A DNA stretch of 64,000 nucleotides, from the NCBI GenBank assembly GCA_030267565.1, contig BRXU01000008.1, positions 930,001 through 994,000 on the forward strand. Direction: 5' to 3'. The DNA comes from Pleodorina starrii (Eukaryota > Chlorophyta > Chlorophyceae > Chlamydomonadales > Volvocaceae). Positions within the stretch are counted from its first letter, which is position 1, and each line of letters begins with the position of its first letter. Shown here piece after piece: positions 56,937-64,000 of this stretch. Below the pieces are notes generated by a model. It saw nothing but the letters and a program-made list of their open reading frames with translations. It was not told the DNA's origin and made no database searches. A program made the translations under genes and the position numbers.

Positions 56937-59033
56937 ATGTATACTAAACACTTGCTTAGGACTAGGTCTCGTCTTGCTCAAGTAGTCAGCCAGTCGTCAT
57001 CTGGGGTGCGTTTAGCGATGCAAGCGGTTGGCATACCGTTGCCACGGACAGGTATCAAGAGGGTGTCTAAAGCTTACATTAATTTGCACCGACAGGTTTG
57101 CTTTGAAGAACGGGCCCTTGAAGAAGTCGGCGCCTGCTGCTGCCATCCTAAGCAGGAGCTCGCGGTTTCTTCAACGGCCTCCATCTTGCGCACATACTGT
57201 TCATCATCTTCATCAGGACGTGCATCTAGCGAGCAGCTTGGCGCAGGGGCCAATGTGAGCGGCACCGACGGCAGCAGCAGCAGCAGCAGCAGTAGTCATG
57301 ACGGTTACTCGCAGTATGACTTTGCCCACGACACAGAGGACGAGCATGGCAGCCAGCATGACCGAGATCGGGCTCTTCGTCGGGTGTTGCGCTCGTCCAA
57401 TGCAGCTGAGGTATTGCGGGGTGGAGAGGCAGGTCGAGGGTGTCGTCGTGCGGGCAGGCGGGGCGGCCTTCACGACGGGCAGGCCAGGGGCCGATAATAA
57501 CACCGTGCATCAGGCCTTGTAAGGCTCGACAAAACCCAAATCGCTGCGTCACTTCCCGCCACGCACCCCGACACGACTCCATGCTGCTTTAATCCTTTTC
57601 CGTAAGTGCCTCTAGCATCTGCATCGGTACACTCACCCCATGACAGGCCCCGTAACTGACCGATGGGAGGATGGGACGACGCCCCTCCCCGCCCCCATCC
57701 AAGATCCAATCCTGCACGGCAGCCACATGTCTCCCACCCCCCCCAGCCCCCCTCACCGTTTGTCCGCTGCAGCTTGCCGCCGTGCACTTCTTCCGGGGCT
57801 ACAGCGGGGTGCTGCGGGGTCGGGTGGATGCGCAGTTCTTTGCGGCACAGGAGGCGGAGGCGGCGGAGGGCGTGCGGGAGCTGCTGCCCCGCTACCGCGT
57901 CAGGCCGTCGCTGGCGCAGGTGGGTGCGGAAGTGCCAGATGAGGCTCGTGCTGTGGCGCCAGCCGGCGACCAAACACCAAAGGTCGCACGCTGCTCAACT
58001 AACGTAAACATCCCTCGCACGGCCACAAGCCGGCCCTTCCTTCTAGGGACCCTATGCCTATACGTCGGCGACCATCACCGGCCCTTCGGCTCTGTCCGTG
58101 TCGCCTCGTGTACATGGGCCGGCCCCTGCTTTCGGCCGCCGTGTGGGCTGAGCTCAACCTCGGCCAATGGCCATCCCCACCTACCTGCCTGACACAGGGT
58201 CCACTGAGCCTGGCCTGCTTGGCGCTAGGCGCTGCGGCGGCTGCTGCGCCTCCCCGGCTGGGCCTGGCGGTCGTTGGTGCGGTGGGGGACGCACTTTCGG
58301 AGCACTACAACGAACAGCTGAGGCAGATCAACGAGGCGGGGGCGGCGAAAGAGGTGGGGTGGGGTGGATGTACGAATCCGTGGCGGAGTAAGCGGGGCGA
58401 CGTGGGGTGGGGTGGGGTGGGGTGAATTGGATACCCCAGCATTACGACGCCTTGCCTTGGGGGCAGTTGCGCGCAAGGCAGCGGCGCGCTTGCGTATGTG
58501 TTTTTCGCCTCTCGCTTTTGGCGGCGGCGTGGAACGGGAAAGACGGGAAGACGGTTTGCCCGGCTCTCATGCCACATGTGTGGGGTGTCCCGCGCAATGC
58601 ACACTTGACTCTGCCCGACCCAACCCCGCTGCTACAGTCCTGCCCTTGAGCGAGTACCGGTAGTTCTTGTGAGATAATAACCAGTGCCGTACACCCTGCT
58701 ACTGCTGCTGCTGCTGCTGGCGCATTTTCTCGCCTTGGCGCGCGTCCCGACGTTTGTTGCACTGATTGTTCGCAGGCGCCAGATGTACGGCAGACCCTGC
58801 GCTCGCTGCGTGACGTGCCCCGTGTCCCCGAGGGCGCCCCGCCTGCGCCGGACCTGCTCTCGGTGCTCCAGGAGGGGGTGGCGGCGGCGTCGGGCAGCGG
58901 CGGCGGCGCGGCCGCGAGATCGGTGCTGTCAGGCGTGACGGGAGCGGTGCGGGAGTGGGGTTTGGAGGGAACGGCAGGGGCGGTGGTGAAGGCGGGCGCG
59001 AGGGTGGCTCTGGAGGCGGCGTCCAGGTGCTGA
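56937..59033 (+). CDS. COQ7-like protein with degraded di-iron site
   Basis: Four exons join in phase to about 344 residues: 56937-57410, 57773-57919, 58198-58353, 58776-59033. COQ7/CLK-1 hydroxylates demethoxyubiquinone in mitochondrial ubiquinone synthesis with a carboxylate di-iron site. The fold is recognisable: NAAELAAVHFFRGYSGVL corresponds to the HAGEYGA helix, RELLPRYRVRPS to the RVRP turn, VGDALSEHYNEQLRQI to the VEExxxxHYNxQ helix and VVKAGARVALEAASR to the C-terminal helix. Of the six usual ligands, Glu158 and Glu185 remain. The His after the second Glu is Ala188, the Glu pair of the third helix is Gly237-Asp238, and the final EExEH motif is missing. The basic N terminus suggests mitochondrial import, followed by a Ser-rich acidic linker. 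It may be a non-catalytic paralogue, for example a COQ-complex scaffold. An upstream in-frame ATG near 56848 is an alternative start. Confidence 0.78.
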
Positions 59034-60986
59034 GTTGAGGGGTCCGTGGAGCGCCTACAGAGACCTACAGAGACCTGTAGACCTACTAGGCCGCCGCGCG
59101 CCCTTTCGGGTATCTTATCTTGTGTAACTACCTACCGTGTGTATGTGTACTAAGGGTGGTGTCGTGGGTCTGCATACTGATACTGGAAAAGGGTTTGTTG
59201 TGCTCGGCTGCATGCAGCATTGCACATACGCACATTGCGGTTTGTTGAAGCAGTGGACCGGGAGGGAGGGAGGGAGGGAGGGAGTCTAGCTGCCACCTGT
59301 GTGATGACGTCATCCGCACGAAGAGCAGCCTGCAGTACAACGGAGGTGTTGGAAGGCAGGCCGACAGAACGAGGCCAGGGGCTGATAAGGCCCTTTTTGC
59401 CTTTTATGTGCGCCCTGCGCGGAAAACCAAAGAGAAGGGGATGGCATTTTCACCGCCATGAGTGACGCTTTACATCTCGCTTCGCACTCGTGGTGACACA
59501 TGCCGTCGCCGCCGGGATGTGCGGGGGAAACTTGCTTCCGTACCCGAATGTACGATTGCATACGTTTTCGCGCCACCATGCTTATTTTGAAGTTTTATGC
59601 AGTACGATGTTGCAGTACGTCCAGAGGTGCCGCAAGCACCCTCGGTCATGGCTGTAGGGCCACGCCAGGTGGTGCTGCTGCGCCTCCCGGCCTCCACCTG
59701 TTCGTGGTCCCCGCCAAGCCGCCAGTCCAACGCCTGGGACCCACTGACAGCAGCAGCAGAAGGGTGGCAACGGCCGCCTACAGGCACAAGCGCGTCTCGA
59801 TGTCGCTGCCGCGCCTATTGGATAGAAACGCCACACTCCCACACACCATGTGGTGGTGGTGGTGGTCTCCAGACCCTTCGGCTGTAACGCGCAAGCCGTA
59901 TTCGGCTGGTCGTTGATAGTTTAGTCGCTCATTACAGTACATCGGCCGGCCGTGAACATCGGTGGAAGACGACCAGGGCCCAGGGAAGCCCAACAACCAC
60001 CCGGCCAGACATCACACATCAGGCCAGACATCAGCGCACTAGCTGAACGACCTAGAGAGCCCGGTGGGAAATGTAGTGGACCAGTACCAGAGTGCAAAGG
60101 GTCGGGTTTGAAGAGTACGGTACCGCATGCGTCGGCCGACCGAAGTGCCCTCAGAGCGGCACCGACGACCGACCACCCCCAGCAGGTCGCCGCGGTTTCG
60201 GGGGTAGGAAACGGTGTTGTTGTTATTGTTTCAGTGGGAGGGGGCTCCTGGCAAATCCTGGTGGCTTACTCTTACGTGAGGTTTACAGGAGCAGGTATAT
60301 CGTAGACGGTGGGCCCCCTCCCGCCAGCCGGCATGTGAGGGGACGTCATTCATCCGGAGTCATCGACCGAAACACGTCCGTCCCGCCAACGATGATACGG
60401 TAGTCCGATGTTAGAGAGGACCACTTTGATGCTCCACTTTGCAGCCCACCAAATGTCGCACGCCGAAAGGGGCCCCGCAAGGAGCCAGGATCGAACACGC
60501 AAATCCGCTTCCCTTCCCGTGTCTGTCTCTGTCTCTCTGTCTTTCTGTCCGCCGCATGTATAGACCAGGCCGCACCTGGCGCCCTTGTTGTGTCACGGCC
60601 CTTCTGTGCACGGACAGCTGTGCAGGCCGCTCACGGCTTGTGATCGGGTTGCAGGCCCATCGGGTCCCAAGCGCCATCCATGCAATACTACCTCATACCG
60701 CGCTATACCGGTACATACATGGCTTGCGGCCAAAGCACCAAAGTTGGCACTCCGTCTGTTCGTCGGACCACGCCTCCACACCCACCCACCCGTCCTCGCA
60801 CCCGCCTAGCCTCACAAGTAGCCTCACACACCGGTTCTTCTGCGGCCCCTCCCCCGAGTGCACTGCCGCATGTACCACCGATTAGCTGCTGGCCCCCGCC
60901 CCGCGAAACACGCCCTTACCTCCCCCCGCAGCCCCCAGCCTTCACGCCACACCTCACGTGCCTCGCCTCGCCTCGCTTCGCCTCGC
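59034..60986. other. Region between convergent genes, no gene recognised
   Basis: This contains the 3' UTR of the COQ7-like gene (with its TGTAA signal at 59123) and of the minus-strand pseudouridine synthase. GGGA repeats lie at 59258-59283. Open frames are short and overlapping, with no domain. Confidence 0.5.
59123..59127 (+). terminator. TGTAA poly(A) signal
   Basis: TGTAA, the usual volvocine poly(A) signal, lies 90 nt after the stop of the COQ7-like gene, in the sequence TTGTGTAACTA. Cleavage would be expected some 10-20 nt downstream. Confidence 0.6.
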
Positions 60987-63804
60987 TCACTGATCGTCTT
61001 CCCGCTCCCTCAGCAGGCTGAAGTCCAACTCCGGCTCACCAACCGGCGGCGACCCGTCTTCAGACTGCGAGTCAGCGGTCGCCGAGGGCGAAGACGCACC
61101 GGGGGCGCCGCCGCCGCCGCCAGGCCCGCCGCCGCCGGCGGCGGCGGCGGCGCCAGCCCCGCCCCGCCGCTCCGCCGCCGCCGCACGCATCAGTGCCGCC
61201 GCCTTCTGGCCCTGACTCAGTCGCAGCTCCCGAACCACCGACTCTGCCTCATCGCCCTCGACCACCGCCTGCGTCCCCTGCGGCCCCTCCCCGTCCTCCC
61301 CCACCGCATCTCCTCCTGGCCCCCCCTCGCCCGCCACCGCCACCCCTCCCAGGCTCGACCCCGCAGAGCGCCCGCTGCTTCCATCGCTGCTTTGTCGTAG
61401 CTGGGATCCAGCGGATCCGGCGCGGATCCTGTCCGCCAGGCTCTGGATCCTGGATTCGAAATCCGTGTCGCCGGGGTAGTGCACCCTCGCCAGGTACAGT
61501 CCGTGCGGTGGGGCTGCCTCGGGCAGTGCCGATCGGTCCGCTCGCAGCATCAGCTCACGAAGCCCCTCGGGACTCAGTCGCCGGTGGCCCACCTCCACCA
61601 AACCCGCAGCCAACATGCGGACCATCCTGAAGTGGAGAGGGGCAGCAGCGGTGGGGGCAGCAGTGGGGGCAGCACAGTGGGGGCAGCAGCAGTGGCGGCA
61701 GCAGCAGCAGCAGCAGTGGCGGCGGCGCAGAAGTAGCGACATGGCACCACGCCGCGACGGGACGCGACACGATGTGCGATACCCTCCCCTTCCCTTCCCT
61801 CTCGCCAGGTGCGTCCTGACGGGCCCCCGTTGGGACGCCAAGCCCATTGTTGTCGACGGCGCAGGAGGGGAGATGGTGCGTGGTGGGGGGTTGACCGCAC
61901 ATTTTGCAACAGCAGCAGCCCGCCACCGCCCCCCTCCCTCCGCTGGTAACTAAATATCTTGGGGTCTAAATCTGCTGGCGTCGCCTCTCTCTCTCCGGTC
62001 CACTACTGCGGTTTCCTCTTTATCACCCTTTTCCTCCCGGCCCCAGTCCTGAATCTATGACAGTCCAAGCCGAACTGACAAAGAAGACCCCCATAGGCCT
62101 TTCCCTCCTGCTGCTGCTCGCACATGCACCTCCGGCACACATTCCCCACGGATCTCCCCCAGGCACTGTATGTCGGTTGGTGTGTCGGTCGGCAGGTATG
62201 TCATTCCTTCTTTCCCGGGTGGACGCACCCCACCCACCCGCGCACCCCACCCACCCGCGCACCCCACCCCTGCACGCCGCCAGCGCACGTTCACCCCCCC
62301 ATCCCCCCCCACCTGTACAGGAATCCGTTCCCCGTGACCTCCATCTCCACCTCCTGACCGCCGCTGACGGGGCTGAGGCTCTCACGCAGCTGCAGGTGGC
62401 TCAGGATGCTGCCTCAGGGAGGGAGGGGGAGGGGGGTTTGAGGGAGGGGGTGAGGGCCAGGGGAAAGGTCGCGGCGGGGATCCAGGGAGGGAGGGATGGG
62501 CCGGGAGGAGGGGTTCACGTACGGTGCGACATTACGTCTTTGACCCCTTACGGTACGCACGGGTGAGCACACCGTAAGGGGTCAAAAACGTGACGTCGCG
62601 CCGTACGTGACCCCCTCCTCCCGGTACCCCACCGCGGGGCCGGCAGGACCAAGGACCGCCGCCTCTCGGCCTGGCCTCCGACGGCCCCGCCCGACCGCCT
62701 CACCGAAGCACCCAGCGACCCACGCACCGACCCACGCACCCACCGGGTATTTTTGGCGGAGGTGCGCTCGGGCTTGATGCCCCGCTCGGCCAGCTGCATG
62801 GAAGGGGGGCCACACCAGGGGGAGAACGGGTGTGTCGTGTGTGTAGAGTGCAATGCGCGAACAGGTACACAGGGCCCAGGGCGCTGCTCTGCATCCATCC
62901 ATCCACCAACACCGCCGTCTGCTGCTGCCCCGGCGGCGCCCGCCCACGTCACCACCACCACCACCCGGACACTGCCCGCTGGGACGCTGCCGGGTCGGGG
63001 CCACAGCGCACGCTTGGGAGGACGGGAAAGCGGCCCCCCCCGCTTGTCGGTGACCCGCACGCCCGAAAACCCGCCAAAGCGGACTGCTCCGCCACGAGGG
63101 GGCGCCCCCCCCCTCTGTGCACCGTTTCTGCACTCAACAGTCTCGAGCAAAGAAACACGGAGCCTGGAATGACCGCGGGTGCCGCCCCCGTTGCGCGGGT
63201 CAGAGCGATCACCGCGCTCAGGGAAACGAAGCGAAGCGAAGCGAGGCGAGGTGACCCGATAACACACGCACACGTGCACGCACCTTGGGGTTCTTCCGCT
63301 TGGCGCTGCCCAACCCTGCGGACGGACGGACGGGTGGTAGAGCGAGGTGGGGGCATGAAAGGGGTGGAGGAGGGGGGTGGGGGGGGATGAGGGAAGGGGC
63401 TGAGGGGTCCGGCCCTGGCCGCCCCGGATTCTCGCACCGACCCGCCTCGCACCGTCCGCACCCCCTTGGGACCCTTCGGACGTTTGACCCATACCACCCG
63501 CGGCACCCACCCGTCGCCGTCTCCGCTGCGGTATCTTCTTTTTACCACCCACCACACCCACCCACACAAACACATATGCTGGGGCCCTCCATCCGCCGCC
63601 CCGCCCGCTCCTGCGCCCCCCCCCCTCCCCTCACTGACCCGCGGGTCGTTTGTTGTCCATAAAGGCGGTGAAGTCATGTCGGCCCAGCAGCAGCTCCGCC
63701 GCCTGGCTCATGCGACCAACATCCAGCTCAACATCGCACAGCCGGCCGGGCTTGCCGCGACTGCGCTCGCACCACCTGTCGTACACCCACCATCGGTACT
63801 TGGC
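60987..63804 (-). CDS. TruA-type tRNA pseudouridine synthase (5' end outside window)
   Basis: Five exons join in phase: 63804-63639, 63315-63284, 62793-62744, 62408-62313, 61626-60987 (327 residues seen). TruA-family enzymes turn uridines 38-40 of the tRNA anticodon arm into pseudouridine. Visible motifs are KYRWWVYDR (the KRYRYRI strand), AAELLLGRHDFTAFMDNKRP, AKNTRSILSH-like ILSHLQLRES, the VTGNGFLYRMVRMLAAGLVE core and HRRLSPEGLRELMLRADRSA with PPHGLYLARVHYPGD. The catalytic Asp (in GRTDAGVHA of the family) would be in upstream exons beyond 64000; a piece of such an exon may lie at 63950-64000. After the domain the protein has about 140 extra residues rich in Gly, Ala and Ser. Organelle or nuclear location cannot be judged without the N terminus. 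Two dispersed repeats and a large foldback lie in its introns. Confidence 0.86.
62501..62624. repeat. Foldback element, arms about 54 bp
   Basis: Arm 62501-62554 (starting CCGGGAGGAGGGGTTCACGT) is matched by the reverse complement of 62571-62624, with few mismatches, around a 16-nt centre. It contains TTGACCCCTTACGGT and its inverse. It lies in the intron 62409-62743 of the pseudouridine synthase gene and looks like a MITE or foldback element. Confidence 0.9.
63511..63550 (+). repeat. Family A intronic repeat, copy 7 (inverted)
   Basis: CGCCGTCTCCGCTGCGGTAT then CTTCTTTTTACCACCC, antisense to the pseudouridine synthase gene, about 90 bp from the donor at 63638. Confidence 0.8.
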
Positions 63805-63882
63805 CTGCTCCCCGTGCGGACCGCGGTCCAATGTGGGGGGAGGGCGAGGGCGAGGGCGAGGGGGGGGAGGGCGAGGGGGGGG

Positions 63883-63915
63883 GTTCAGGGAGTGATATGC
63901 TCCTTTACATTATTA
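63883..63915 (+). repeat. Family C intronic repeat, copy 3
   Basis: TTCAGGGAGTGATATGCTCC then TTTACATTATTAC. The first 25 bp match the APX intron copy at 12997 almost perfectly. It presumably lies in an intron upstream of the first visible exon of the pseudouridine synthase gene. Confidence 0.75.
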
Positions 63916-64000
63916 CATAACAATGAGACAGGGGGGGGCCCTCGACGCGGCGGACAGTGAGTGGCGGGTAGACGACGTAGATCATCCGGCAGCCCAGCAC

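Noticed and set aside
60440..60500. A tRNA-like T-loop word (GTTCGATCC on the minus strand)
   Set aside because: No acceptor stem, anticodon arm or D-arm could be paired around it.

Overview
This window looks like nuclear DNA of a green alga of the Chlamydomonadales (Chlamydomonas/Volvox relatives). The evidence is GC-rich sequence, genes split into many short exons with GT-AG introns and C-rich acceptors, long simple repeats inside introns, a TGTAA poly(A) signal after one gene, and algal or plant-like proteins. I rebuilt gene models by joining exons whose reading phases match and whose joined protein follows a known family. All functions are by recognition of family motifs; no search was run.

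Layout. 903-3345 and 4982-6943 (minus): two tandem F-box/ankyrin-type paralogues sharing one intron position. 7085-10246 (minus): a microtubule-binding protein joining a XMAP215/MOR1-type TOG domain to a CLASP-type TOG domain. 12907-17189 (minus): ascorbate peroxidase, nine exons. 18472-26915 (plus): a large coiled-coil protein of unknown function, whose second exon runs into a 25-copy minisatellite. 29937-32191 (plus): MDP1-type HAD phosphatase. 34974-38431 (minus): beta-hydroxyacid dehydrogenase. 38613-44248 (plus): MOCS3/CNX5/UBA4, the E1-like plus rhodanese sulfur-transfer enzyme; one intron holds an 89-unit ATCCC satellite. 44826-49532 (plus): BRE/BRCC45 (BABAM2). 51924-56617 (minus): plastid-type ferredoxin-NADP-reductase-like FAD/NAD(P) oxidoreductase. 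56937-59033 (plus): COQ7-like protein lacking several of the di-iron ligands. 60987 to the window end (minus): TruA-type tRNA pseudouridine synthase, 5' end beyond the window.

Genes are arranged as divergent pairs (34974-38431 with 38613-44248, 181 bp between start codons; 51924-56617 with 56937-59033, 319 bp), convergent pairs and a few tandem neighbours. No operon-like logic is evident. Two genes concern tRNA modification or sulfur transfer (MOCS3 and TruA) and two concern redox or quinone chemistry, but I do not infer a shared pathway.

The most interesting signals are: (1) at least three short dispersed repeat families found almost only in introns, often with one end beside a splice site, resembling introner elements; (2) the TOG chimera; (3) the degenerate COQ7-like protein; (4) satellites that begin exactly at 5' splice sites and repeat the donor motif.
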